Of a DNA stretch of 64,000 bases, positions 36,226-45,860 are shown piece by piece (the stretch's first letter is position 1; every line of letters starts with the position of its first letter). The notes beneath the pieces are model-generated. The model was not told the origin of the DNA and searched no databases. It was given only the letters and a program-made list of their open reading frames with translations. Source of the DNA: Clostridia bacterium (GTDB lineage: Bacteria > Bacillota > Clostridia > Christensenellales > UBA1242); NCBI GenBank assembly GCA_900767835.1, contig CAAGAO010000029.1, positions 1 to 64,000 of the forward strand, in the 5' to 3' direction. The translations under genes and the position numbers were made by a program.

Positions 36226-36377
36226 ATTTTTCTCCTTATATTTTAATTTTTGTGAAACATAAGAAGAAAATCTATCAATCTTCTTTCTTCACATTTTTAT
36301 TATATCATATAAATATCAAAATTGTTTAGGACTTAAGTCTAAATTTTTGTTCAAAAAAAAGGACAAAAGTCCTATTA
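36226..36377 (-). promoter_or_regulatory. promoter cassette, copy 2
   Basis: Same order as copy 1: terminator hairpin AGGAC/GTCCT (about 36353-36375), palindrome GGACTTAAGTCT (36329-36340, one change at its end), TATAAT (36299-36304), and leader hairpin. It lies between the 163-residue lipoprotein and the divergent response regulator gene. Confidence 0.7.
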
Positions 36378-36430
36378 TCTTGTGGGCTTTTATGGTATAA
36401 TATAGGAAATAAATACTTTTGGGAGCGAAA

Positions 36431-37042
36431 ATGGATAAAATTAAAGTATTGCTTGTGGAAGACCAAGATTTATTATTAGACGGAATGTCTTTGTCACTTG
36501 AAGCGAGTGGCGAAATTGAAATTGTTGGGAAATTTAAGGATATTGCGGACTATTTTGATATTGAAAATAGAAAAAACATAGATGTAATTTTAACCGATGT
36601 TTGTTGTGCGAATAATCACAATAGCATAGACTACACAAAAGAAATTAAGCAAGACAATCCAAACATTAAAATTATTCTAATGACATCTGTTATGGAAATT
36701 AGTTTTATTGATAGAGCCAAAAAAGAAGGTGCAGACAGTTTTGTGTATAAGACAATCCCAACAAAAGAACTAATCACAATTATTCAAAGTGTTATGAATG
36801 GATATGGCACTTTTCCAATAAGCAAAAGAGAAGAAATTTCTTTTTTGAAAGACTTAACCGACAATGAACTAAATATTGTAAGACTTTATTGTCAAGGCAA
36901 CAACCGAAAAGAAATTGCACAAAAAATGTCTTTTTCTGAGTCTACAGTCAAAAATGCTATAACGCTAATTTTAGAAAAAACTGGCTTTGCTTCAATGTCA
37001 AAATTTGCCATTTGGCTAATGCAAAATGGATACATAGTATAA
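36431..37042 (+). CDS. LuxR/NarL-family response regulator
   Basis: 203 residues from ATG at 36431, which GGGAG precedes by six bases. The receiver domain has acidic pocket Glu10-Asp11, phospho-acceptor Asp56 (VILTDVCC) and a later Lys (FVYKTIP). The C-terminal LuxR helix-turn-helix (about 140-200) reads LTDNELNIVRLYCQGNNRKE and then MSFSESTVKNAI. It is the natural partner of the HisKA_3 kinase at 30685-32031, although it is encoded 3 kb away in the opposite direction. It probably binds the GGACTTAAGTCC palindromes upstream of the two lipoprotein genes. That is inferred. Confidence 0.85.
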   Translation: MDKIKVLLVEDQDLLLDGMSLSLEASGEIEIVGKFKDIADYFDIENRKNIDVILTDVCCANNHNSIDYTKEIKQDNPNIKIILMTSVMEISFIDRAKKEGADSFVYKTIPTKELITIIQSVMNGYGTFPISKREEISFLKDLTDNELNIVRLYCQGNNRKEIAQKMSFSESTVKNAITLILEKTGFASMSKFAIWLMQNGYIV

Positions 37043-37228
37043 TCGCTTTTTATTCAATTAAAAAATAGCACTAAAAAAAGCACCGACAAATAAAGGAGTT
37101 TACAATAAATTTACTCGAATATTGTGATTTATAGATGTAAAAATTTTACAAAATATACTCCCATAACTTGCATTTTTATATTTCTATTCACACTCCAACA
37201 CGCCCTGGCACATTTGTCAATTATTAAT
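37043..37228. other. AT-rich gap without a gene
   Basis: No gene or clear terminator is visible. An AAAGGAG motif at about 37094 is not followed by a meaningful frame. Confidence 0.4.
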
Positions 37229-37732
37229 TTAATTTTCTGATTTTCTATATCCCAATATGTGTATTAGTCGATATTTATCATACGAATAAAAAGACAATGG
37301 GACTTCTTTTACATCTCTCGTGTTTGCACAAATATATATTTGTTTTGGTGTCACATCTTCAATTTTTGTAACAAAAAGACAATGTGAAAAAATATTTTTA
37401 TTTTTAAACTTTAACTGAATCACATCACCAATCTCGCACATTTCAAGTGGAGCGTTTATACCATAAATTCCTTCGCCCTTATTATTAATTAAAAAATTGT
37501 ATAACGGTTCCACATTTGCCCAAGACTCAGATGTCTTGGTGGGTGATATGTAATACCAACCATTATAGTCAAAATTCATTACCATTGTACCAGCATACAA
37601 GCATTGACTAACATAGTTTGTGCAATTACCACCCTCGTTTGTATAGTCGTGGTATTTATAATTCCTTTTTAATGCAAAATTTAATGCATAATCCACCGCT
37701 CTTTCCCTGTTGTATTTTTTTATTATTAACAT
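37229..37732 (-). CDS. Amidase_6-type cysteine amidase domain protein
   Basis: 167 residues, almost only the domain: YNRERAVDYALNFALKRNYK, GGNCTNYVSQCLYAG with Cys37, NGWYYISP, IFSHCLFV with His117, and CANTRD near 136-140. This order (Cys, His, Asn/Asp) is that of the putative amidase family PF12671, a relative of NlpC/P60-type hydrolases. There is no signal peptide or membrane segment, so it is cytosolic as read. Normal family members are often secreted. AT-rich DNA surrounds it on both sides. Confidence 0.75.
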   Translation of the reverse strand: MLIIKKYNRERAVDYALNFALKRNYKYHDYTNEGGNCTNYVSQCLYAGTMVMNFDYNGWYYISPTKTSESWANVEPLYNFLINNKGEGIYGINAPLEMCEIGDVIQLKFKNKNIFSHCLFVTKIEDVTPKQIYICANTRDVKEVPLSFYSYDKYRLIHILGYRKSEN

Positions 37733-37979
37733 ATAAATATATATGAAAATCTGTTAAATTTATTGAAGAAATGTATAATTAAAAAATATGCATTAAAATC
37801 AACAAAAAATAAATATTATAATTATTTTTTTATTTTAATTATTTAATTAAAAAACGAACAATTTGTAAAACAGATCTTATTCAAAGTATGTAAAAATTTA
37901 ATTTTTAATAAATATATTTACTTAGTTATTAAATATTTGTCAAAAATATATTATTGTGATATATTTAAATGAGGTTTTT
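37733..37979. other. AT-rich intergenic region
   Basis: No gene is visible. GAGG five bases before ATG at 37980 marks the next gene. Confidence 0.4.
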
Positions 37980-38693
37980 ATGAAAGAAAAAAACAAATAT
38001 CATTTTTGGGATATTATTAATTTAACAATATTTTATTCTATATTTTTATGTTTTTTAGTTACTTTAATATTGGGCATAATTGATTACGCAAAAGGACTAT
38101 TACCTATTAAAGAAGTTTTGTACAGAGTTTCATTTTTACTATTAATGTGCATACCTTTTGCCGTAAAGAAAATATTTAAAGTGTCTTTTTCACGCGTTGT
38201 TGGCATTGTGTTTTACATATATTTGTTCTTGGCAAGTTTTTGTGGTGTATGTTTAAAGTTTTATTCTAGAATTGAATGCTGGGATATGATTATACACTTT
38301 TTAATGGGAGTGTGCCTAAGTGTACTTAGTATATATATTCTAAATTTGACAGTTTACAAAAAGGACCGCAACAAACACAATATGTTTTTTACCTGTCTTT
38401 TTATGGTTTGTTTTACTCTTGGAGTTAGCGTTGTTTGGGAACTGTTAGAATTTGGTTGCGATTTGATTTTTGACACAGGTTTTCAAAGATATGTCACTTA
38501 TGATGGTGTAACTCTTGTAGGACAACAAGCGTTAATGGATACAATGTTAGACCTTCTTATTGATTTTGCTGGAGCATTATTTGGGGTTTGTTTTACTTTT
38601 GTTGCGATTAAAATTGACAATAAATTTTTACAATCTTTTTATGTTAAAAAACTAAAAAATAGCGAAGTCGAAGTTGAAGATATTGAAGAATAA
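37980..38693 (+). CDS. DUF2238 (YjdF)-like membrane protein
   Basis: 237 residues from ATG at 37980 (GAGGTTTTT before it). About six membrane segments. The final part has WELLEFGCDLIFDTGFQRYV followed by LMDTMLDLLIDFAGALFG, which matches the Asp-rich signature at the end of DUF2238/YjdF inner membrane proteins. The role in the family is unknown. The acidic C-terminus (SEVEVEDIEE) is cytosolic. It stands alone, with no co-directed neighbour within 190 bp. Confidence 0.6.
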   Translation: MKEKNKYHFWDIINLTIFYSIFLCFLVTLILGIIDYAKGLLPIKEVLYRVSFLLLMCIPFAVKKIFKVSFSRVVGIVFYIYLFLASFCGVCLKFYSRIECWDMIIHFLMGVCLSVLSIYILNLTVYKKDRNKHNMFFTCLFMVCFTLGVSVVWELLEFGCDLIFDTGFQRYVTYDGVTLVGQQALMDTMLDLLIDFAGALFGVCFTFVAIKIDNKFLQSFYVKKLKNSEVEVEDIEE

Positions 38694-38892
38694 ATAATTA
38701 AAATTAATGTAAGATGATAAAATTACAACTTGCATTCTTATAAAACATTATTTACCATTAACAATGGTTAACAATAAATAGAGTAAAATTTATCGCAATT
38801 TTATCAACTATTCAAACGAAAATACTTTTTTTATAAATAAAAAACTTGAAAATTGCACATATTTTTGATAAAATATAAAAAAGAGGTAATTT

Positions 38893-39222
38893 ATGAGAAC
38901 AACATCTTATGGCAAGGTTGACGCGCTTGCACAGACTGGAGAGGTATCCATTCCTTTGGTAGTGATTAAAAATTCTATGGAAAGTGCAAAAATTCCCTAT
39001 ATCGGTTTTATCCCTGGATTTTTAATGAAAAATATAAATGGGTATACAATAGATGAATGCAAAACAAAACTAAAAGAATATTTAATAAACAAATTAAAAA
39101 TAATGAAATTGAATGAAGAGCCATTCCCTTTCTTTCCTACAAAAGAAGAAATATTAAAAGATTACGACAATGTTGAACTTGTTGAGTTTATTAAAATCAC
39201 ATCAAATGATAGAAAAAATTAA
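38893..39222 (+). CDS. small protein, weak HicB-like fold hint
   Basis: 109 residues. AAAGAGG lies before ATG. The segment IPYIGFIPGFLMKNINGYTI followed by DECKTKLKEYLI has the spacing of the HicB/UPF0150 fold, but no adjacent HicA toxin and no DNA-binding tail are visible. The likeness is weak, and 'hypothetical protein' is the safe name. A terminator follows at 39356-39401. Confidence 0.5.
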   Translation: MRTTSYGKVDALAQTGEVSIPLVVIKNSMESAKIPYIGFIPGFLMKNINGYTIDECKTKLKEYLINKLKIMKLNEEPFPFFPTKEEILKDYDNVELVEFIKITSNDRKN

Positions 39223-39355
39223 AGAATTGCTAATCAACCTTTTTTAATTCTATTATTAGTATTTACTAAAAGATAACATTGTTTACTTTATTATTTAAAT
39301 TATAGAGAAATTACTCTATTTGTTTATGCTAATTATATAGTTGCTACATCATAAT

Positions 39356-39401
39356 CAAAAAAAACGAAACTATGAGAAAATTCTTACTGTTTCGTTTTTT
39401 T
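39356..39401. terminator. bidirectional terminator
   Basis: AAAAACGAAAC and GTTTCGTTTTT pair, with A-runs and T-runs on both sides. It serves the 109-residue gene and may face the next minus-strand lipoprotein gene too. Confidence 0.75.
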
Positions 39402-39479
39402 ATCATTTATATTTATTGAAATTATACAAATTTAAGTATGTTTGAAATTTATTATACAATTATTATTTCGCTATAAAAA

Positions 39480-40130
39480 TTATTCTGGCAAATTAAAAGA
39501 TTGTACTTCTGTATAAAATATGGTTGTAATATCAACAACTGTGTTGTCGGTTTTTGTATAGTTGATAGTGCATGTCGAAAGTTTACCACTTCTTACGATA
39601 ACTTTTAATGTCATTGTATTAATGTTTTGTATTTCCTTATTTATAAATTGATTTGCTTTTGAAGGCAACAATATGCCATTAAATATTTTAATTCCTGTTT
39701 GGTCTTCTTGGACACTAAAACCTTTAAAATACTCTTCTTTAATATTAATTCCTAAACTTAAAGAAATCTCTGCATTTTCGGTTTCTTTATACTCGCCATC
39801 AACAAGTTCTTGTTTTTTGCCATCAACTATATAATATGTATTGTCTACAACTGTAAACTGGTCCGCTGAATCTAACCCATTTAGCGTTTTTTCCATTTCG
39901 TACACTTTATAGTCTTGCCCATTATAGTTAATCATTTTTATATAACTTGTATAACTTAAATTTCCCGCTTGAACATCTACCGTTTGCATATATCCATAGT
40001 AGTTTTCGAAATTAAGAGAATCAAAATCTTGGCGTAGTTTGACTATATTATTATCTTCACAACCAGCAAAAAGTATTACCGATAACACAATTAAACAAAC
40101 TGACGATATAATTTTTTTAAATTTATTCAT
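39480..40130 (-). CDS. lipoprotein downstream of the giant surface protein
   Basis: 216 residues, lipobox FAGC (Cys24). The mature part (FDSLNFENYYGYMQTVDVQA, then LVDGEYKETENAEISLSLGI) is beta-rich and resembles outer-surface LolA-fold-like lipoproteins, though I cannot confirm it. It starts 11 bp after the 1846-residue gene, so both are probably one transcription unit. Likely a helper or anchor of the surface protein. Confidence 0.6.
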   Translation of the reverse strand: MNKFKKIISSVCLIVLSVILFAGCEDNNIVKLRQDFDSLNFENYYGYMQTVDVQAGNLSYTSYIKMINYNGQDYKVYEMEKTLNGLDSADQFTVVDNTYYIVDGKKQELVDGEYKETENAEISLSLGINIKEEYFKGFSVQEDQTGIKIFNGILLPSKANQFINKEIQNINTMTLKVIVRSGKLSTCTINYTKTDNTVVDITTIFYTEVQSFNLPE

Positions 40131-40141
40131 ATTTTTATCTC

Positions 40142-43100
40142 CTAACCTAAAATTTTCCTTTTACTTATTAAAAACAACACACTTACTGCGGTAACAAGTG
40201 AACTAACGACTAAATATATATTAATTGTATTGTTGGCTACGACTTTTGCTTCGTTTGCAATATCATTTACTTTTTCAACAAGTTTATTATATTCTACAAT
40301 TTTTTCATTTAGTTTGGTTTTATTTATTTGGTCTTGTTCGTACGAACTAACTTCTAATATCGTTGAATTGATTTGTTTAAACAAATCAAAAGTTTCTTTT
40401 TTGACATTCATTTCTTCTGGCAGTCTATCAATCAAATTATTCACATCATTAACACTTCTTGTTGTTTTTTGTTTAAATGTTTTGATTGTGTCATTATGAT
40501 TGCTGTCCCCTAAATGTTTAACATAAATTCTGTATGTTTGCAATGCATTTAAACTATCAAATGTTTTTGCCCCAGCAAAATAATTATTACCATCAATACT
40601 ATATTCAATATTGTTTAAACTTGCAAAAGAAATTGAATTTGCCTTTACAATCAGTTTGCCTTTTACTTCTTCTAAATTAAAGACTACATTAACTTTATTT
40701 ATTGTGACATAGAATATATATTCGCCATAATAATTACTTTCGTTAATTGTAATTATAAATTTATATTCGCCAGCATTGACAATTTCATCAACAGTTTTTT
40801 CTTCACAAACAACTTTTATAGTATAGTTTTTATCAAAATCAACTGGGATAAACTCTCCTACATTTTTTGGAATACCATTATAATCAATTTGTTTATTTTC
40901 AAATGTGTAATTGTAGTATTTTTTTACAATTCTTAAAGTAATTTCAAGTTCTACTTTTTTGTAATTTTCATTTTCTTTTGCCACAAGTTTAACTATATAT
41001 TCGCCAACATTAATTCTGCTTGTACTTGATAGGTATGTAACTTCAACTCGTCTACCGTCTTGAGTAAAACCAACAACATTATATTCATTTCCTGAATATA
41101 CTACTTCCAAAACATTATTTTCTTTAATGCTTCCTGTTCCATCTGCAACATTAAAATATTCAATTTGTGTTTGTTTTTTGTCAATAGCAAAGTTTAATTC
41201 TAAAATATTATCTAAAAAATTCTCTCTACTCCAAGCATAATTTTCAAAATCTTTTAAAGTAGTTTTTATTTGATATTGCCCTGCATTTTTGAAAATTTGA
41301 GGGTTTACTATTTCCATAGTGTTTTCATCAAAATTATTAAACAACACTTTAATTTCTTCGCCAGTGTATGTATATGTACCTAAAATTGTTGGTAAATATA
41401 ATAATGTTTTTTCAACTACACAGTTGCAAGTATTATTTGAACAATGATATTTAACATATCCGTTTGCGGTTTCTGTTGCATAGGTTATGGTATCTATAAC
41501 ATAACTATGCTCATGCCCTTCAACCCAAACACCACTGATTGTTATGCTTGAATCGTCATTATAGGTTATCATTTTATGATATCTTATTGTCTCTCCAAGT
41601 TTTGTGGTTAACGTTGAATCTGCATCATCTTTTATAGTGTTTATAACATAATTAAAGATTGTTTTTGTCGCTTGTAAAGTCCCTGTGCTTGTGGCTTTGT
41701 ATGATTTATTCTTTTCAATAGTTACAAAATCGCCATTTTCGGTTATAATTTTTGCTTTTAAGTTAAATTTTACAATATTGCAATCGTATTCAGATTTTGC
41801 ACCATTAACAACATCTATATCTAAAATTGCTTTTTCTTTTACATTAATTGTCGCGTTAACAACTTTAGATTGAATATATCCTGCAAAAGTGCCATTTATG
41901 TTTAATATGCCATTTACAACAAAAACACCATTTATATCAAAGCCATAATCGGTTAAATTTTGTGTGCTTGGATAAATTTTGCCGTCCATATCACTGCTTT
42001 TAAATGTATTATAAACTAGGAGTTTACCATTTACATTTAAAGTAGCATCAGTCCCTACAACAAGGTTTGCTCCCGGCATAACTTTATAGCCATAACCTTC
42101 TGGGATTTCATAAGTTCCATTATGAAGATATATATCAAAAGTGTATGGAATTGCTAAATACATTCCTTTTGAGCCATAACCTTGAATACTGAAATTACCA
42201 GCTAGCGCACCACCATAAATATGTAAAGTGCGTTTGCCACTATCTGATAAATCTATATTGCTTCCGTTTTTTAAAAATTTATCTTTGTTAAATGTTGAAA
42301 CTATATACGAATTTGGCATAGTTAATTGAATTAGCCCAACTTCTTTTCCTACCAAGTCAACATCTTGAATATGTGTTGACCCCCAGAAATATAGGCTTGT
42401 CATACCTATAACTTTGGCGTCATAATTTATTTTTAATTCGGTTCTTATATTTATTGTATCGTATTGTTCAAAAGGGAATTGATTTGCATTGTACAATGCT
42501 TCGGTATCTGTACCACCTGAGAAATTGTTTACAAGGTATGGTTCATACAAAGTTGCACCGTCGTTTAATTCTATTTTTCCTGTGCCATCAATTAAACCAT
42601 ATACTCTTAATTCTCCATTAACAATAATGTTACCATTATTTAATATTTGGTTATATTTGCCTGATGTTATACCTTGTGCGAATTGTTCAACATAATGTTG
42701 AACCGCACCAATTATTAGTTCGCCATCTATTGTTAAAGCAACACCGCTGTTTATTGTTAATGTGTTTAACAAATATTTTTCTGGATTATTAAAACTTGCT
42801 GTGCTTTGAGCATTCTTTGTTGTGCCAACTTGTGTGTATGTGCCGTCAATTTCAATAGGCATAACTAGTTTTACACCGCTTGGAATTGTTAAATTTTCGG
42901 TAAGAGTTGTATCCTTTAATAAATATATTGTATCGCCTGCTTTGGCATTATTTATTGCATCTTTCAAACTTGAATACGTATCAAAACCAATTCTTGCAAC
43001 ATCACTTGTTTTTAAGAATACTGCTTTAATTACAAAATCATCAACTTGACTTATTGAATATGTTTCATTATAAGATAGAACATTATTATTTTTATCAACA

Positions 43101-45682
43101 AAAGCAAAGAATTTATATCCCTCACTTGCCTTTGCTGTAAAGGTTGTTTTGCTACCTTTAACTACTCTTTCAACAGTTTCATTTGTGCCTGATATTGTAT
43201 AGTTTTCTTTTCCACTTTCCTTTTGAATGGTTGTATTTATCTCAATTTCGCCACCGACATTATTATAAACTGAAAACTCCGTTTTTGCTTCGCCTTGCAA
43301 GAATGCCATATCTTTAATGTAAAAACTATGGTCGTCACTGTCAGCTTTTAAGTATGCCAAATATAAATCGGTAACATAATCATCATTTTCTGCACTCACT
43401 GGAATTTGGACATAAGACCAACCATTATCATCTGCGGTTATATAGTCGGTTGCAACATTTTTATTATACCATAATTTTGTGCTTGCAGACTCAATATAAC
43501 TATAATTGACTTTATTCATAGTTATTTTTGCACCTATGTTAAATAAAACCGCCATAAACACTTCATTGCTACTTGAATAAAGACAGCTACCAAACTTCGC
43601 ATAAAAAGTTAAAACTCCTGAGCCTTTAACTGAAATTTTTAGATTAGAGCATGCGGCCGCTTTCCAGTCGGAACTGCCATCTAATTTTTTATATGCTTTA
43701 GCATTGCCTGGTTTAAATGCATAATTTCCAACACTTGAGCACTCTGGAGCAAACACCCATTCATTTTTATTTTCTATATCGCCTATTAAGAAAGTTGTAT
43801 CATCATTTTCAAAAGTAATATTGTTGGTTAGTTTTAAATCATCAATTGTTGTATCTGATGTCATTTTTAAATAAACATAAAAATCATCGGAGTCAGTATA
43901 ACCGTCTAAAGTTGTTATAATTCTTATAGTGGTATCAATCGTTACATTTTCTAGAATAAAACCATTGTAACCAACTGCAAAATCAACACTTGTTTCAACA
44001 TTATTTACAAAGACTTTTACAACATCGTTTAAATTTTCAAAATCGGAAATTTTTACTGCAACCATATTGCTCTTACCAAAAGGCAATGTGATTTCATCTC
44101 TATTTTGAACTGTTTTTTGTTCGGTCAAATTGTTCTCAACATACTTTTCTACTGTAACTTCACTTGGAGCAATTACCACTTCTTGAAAGTTCAATTTATA
44201 TGGTATTGTTTCATTATAGAAAATATATTTTCTGCAACAATCTTTACCGCTATCATATCTGCCGTCTGCCACATACTCTGATGGATAAGTGTAATCGCCA
44301 TCTATAATGGTAAGACCAGCAAGGGTTGAATAAGTTGTTTTTGTTGTATCTATTGTTGATTGAATGTTTGAATATGGAACTCTCCAAATATTTTTAGTTT
44401 CAAGACCATTAAACACTCTTATTGTATCGCCATTATGATATATCTTATGTTGATATTCAACATAGCCAAGTCTGTCATCTAATTCAAGTTTGATGGCAGA
44501 AAATTTAAGACCATCAACAACTTGCAAACTTTTAATAATAAACTTGTTTAAATAGTATGTACTAAAATCGGTTAATTCCACTTCTAATTTAACATTATGA
44601 ACACCTGTGCCTTCTATAGGAATGTTTAATGTTTTAAACTTTGCCTTTGATTCATCTTTTAAATCCCAAGTAGGAGATGCTGATTCTTCTACAATTTTTT
44701 TGCCGTCAACATACACATAAAAGCAACCTCTTAATTCTGTTGAAAAATTTAAAATTAAAGTTTTTTCACCAATATAAGTTGCTTCATATGTGCAGACTGA
44801 TTTATTTGAAAAAGTTGCTTTTAAGTTTTCTTTATCCCAAGCGACATTGCTGTCTTTTGTGGCAAAAATTGGAGTAAGATTAATTTCAGATTCCTTAACA
44901 AAACTTGCTATTAGTTTTGTGCTTAGTTCTAGATTTACTTCTAAATCTGTTACACTTGAATAATTCTCATTAGTCGCCGAGTCTATCCAACCCGCAAAAT
45001 AATATCCATTTTCAGCAACTGCTCTTATTGTTGCGGTGTCAGATTTTGTACCAGAAAAACTATCTTTTAAGGCAAGTGCATTGTCGTTTATTGCAACCTT
45101 GCCACCTTCTTGTGCTTCTACTTGTAATGTTCTTTCTTTATTTATTGCAAAAGGTAGCCCTGTAATTTCACAAAAATTATATTTTTCATATGAGCCGTAT
45201 CTGTTTGAATATAAATAATCATAACCTCTATTTGGTCTTTTATAATTTATAGAAATTATATCACCTTTTGAAACCGAGCCTGTGTATGTTGCAGTTTGGT
45301 CCACTCGTTCAAGAGCTTTAATTTCTGGCAACATATTTATAACATCTGCACCTTTTGTAATAGTTGCAGTAAAACCCGCATTGCTTAATGAGTATAATCT
45401 ATATTTAAAAGAAACGTTAATTTCTCCGCCCGTTTCCACTATCATATATAGATTATATACAATGTTGTCATCTAAATCTATATCGTAAACATTGTATGTA
45501 CTCCAAAGATTTTGTGAGTCATCATACTGCCAGTGGCGATTATATTTATTAATTGAATAATCATAGGTTGCCGTAACAGCATCGGCATTAACCATGCTTT
45601 TATTTTGTGGCAAAAATATTACACCCGATAATAATGTAAAAATTGCCAACAAAGATAATGTTAAAAAAGATTTCTTTTTCAT
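40142..45682 (-). CDS. giant secreted surface protein
   Basis: 1846 residues with an N-terminal signal peptide (LTLSLLAIFTLLSGVIFLPQ) and a C-terminal membrane segment (IYLVVSSLVTAVSVLFLIS) ending in KRKILG, without LPxTG. Repeated 'bacterial repeat' modules occur (YYFAGWIDSATNENYSSV, TAKASEGYKFFAFVDKNNNV). A beta-helix-like central part (GNIIVNGELRVYGLIDGTGK) and MBG-like modules follow near the end (GTYTYTGEEIKVLF; YNYTFENKQIDYNGIPKNVG). It is a cell-surface stalk or adhesin-like protein. It heads a unit with the 216-residue lipoprotein. A second giant protein and an ABC transporter follow upstream in the same direction. Confidence 0.75.
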   Translation of the reverse strand: MKKKSFLTLSLLAIFTLLSGVIFLPQNKSMVNADAVTATYDYSINKYNRHWQYDDSQNLWSTYNVYDIDLDDNIVYNLYMIVETGGEINVSFKYRLYSLSNAGFTATITKGADVINMLPEIKALERVDQTATYTGSVSKGDIISINYKRPNRGYDYLYSNRYGSYEKYNFCEITGLPFAINKERTLQVEAQEGGKVAINDNALALKDSFSGTKSDTATIRAVAENGYYFAGWIDSATNENYSSVTDLEVNLELSTKLIASFVKESEINLTPIFATKDSNVAWDKENLKATFSNKSVCTYEATYIGEKTLILNFSTELRGCFYVYVDGKKIVEESASPTWDLKDESKAKFKTLNIPIEGTGVHNVKLEVELTDFSTYYLNKFIIKSLQVVDGLKFSAIKLELDDRLGYVEYQHKIYHNGDTIRVFNGLETKNIWRVPYSNIQSTIDTTKTTYSTLAGLTIIDGDYTYPSEYVADGRYDSGKDCCRKYIFYNETIPYKLNFQEVVIAPSEVTVEKYVENNLTEQKTVQNRDEITLPFGKSNMVAVKISDFENLNDVVKVFVNNVETSVDFAVGYNGFILENVTIDTTIRIITTLDGYTDSDDFYVYLKMTSDTTIDDLKLTNNITFENDDTTFLIGDIENKNEWVFAPECSSVGNYAFKPGNAKAYKKLDGSSDWKAAACSNLKISVKGSGVLTFYAKFGSCLYSSSNEVFMAVLFNIGAKITMNKVNYSYIESASTKLWYNKNVATDYITADDNGWSYVQIPVSAENDDYVTDLYLAYLKADSDDHSFYIKDMAFLQGEAKTEFSVYNNVGGEIEINTTIQKESGKENYTISGTNETVERVVKGSKTTFTAKASEGYKFFAFVDKNNNVLSYNETYSISQVDDFVIKAVFLKTSDVARIGFDTYSSLKDAINNAKAGDTIYLLKDTTLTENLTIPSGVKLVMPIEIDGTYTQVGTTKNAQSTASFNNPEKYLLNTLTINSGVALTIDGELIIGAVQHYVEQFAQGITSGKYNQILNNGNIIVNGELRVYGLIDGTGKIELNDGATLYEPYLVNNFSGGTDTEALYNANQFPFEQYDTINIRTELKINYDAKVIGMTSLYFWGSTHIQDVDLVGKEVGLIQLTMPNSYIVSTFNKDKFLKNGSNIDLSDSGKRTLHIYGGALAGNFSIQGYGSKGMYLAIPYTFDIYLHNGTYEIPEGYGYKVMPGANLVVGTDATLNVNGKLLVYNTFKSSDMDGKIYPSTQNLTDYGFDINGVFVVNGILNINGTFAGYIQSKVVNATINVKEKAILDIDVVNGAKSEYDCNIVKFNLKAKIITENGDFVTIEKNKSYKATSTGTLQATKTIFNYVINTIKDDADSTLTTKLGETIRYHKMITYNDDSSITISGVWVEGHEHSYVIDTITYATETANGYVKYHCSNNTCNCVVEKTLLYLPTILGTYTYTGEEIKVLFNNFDENTMEIVNPQIFKNAGQYQIKTTLKDFENYAWSRENFLDNILELNFAIDKKQTQIEYFNVADGTGSIKENNVLEVVYSGNEYNVVGFTQDGRRVEVTYLSSTSRINVGEYIVKLVAKENENYKKVELEITLRIVKKYYNYTFENKQIDYNGIPKNVGEFIPVDFDKNYTIKVVCEEKTVDEIVNAGEYKFIITINESNYYGEYIFYVTINKVNVVFNLEEVKGKLIVKANSISFASLNNIEYSIDGNNYFAGAKTFDSLNALQTYRIYVKHLGDSNHNDTIKTFKQKTTRSVNDVNNLIDRLPEEMNVKKETFDLFKQINSTILEVSSYEQDQINKTKLNEKIVEYNKLVEKVNDIANEAKVVANNTINIYLVVSSLVTAVSVLFLISKRKILG

Positions 45683-45860
45683 AAGTTTCTCCTTTTATTT
45701 TTTGTTAATTAAAGTAATATTTTCAATTTCAGTCTACCAAACAAAGTTATACGATGTCAAATTTATTAAGTTTTGTTTTTACCTATTTAATAGATGTGTA
45801 TTTTTTTATAGATTAATATGTATTTAAAGCAAAATAATGAATTATTAAAACAATTTTTTT

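Noticed and set aside
38893..39222. HicA/HicB toxin-antitoxin pair
   Set aside because: Only a weak HicB-like pattern is seen and no HicA-like partner adjoins.
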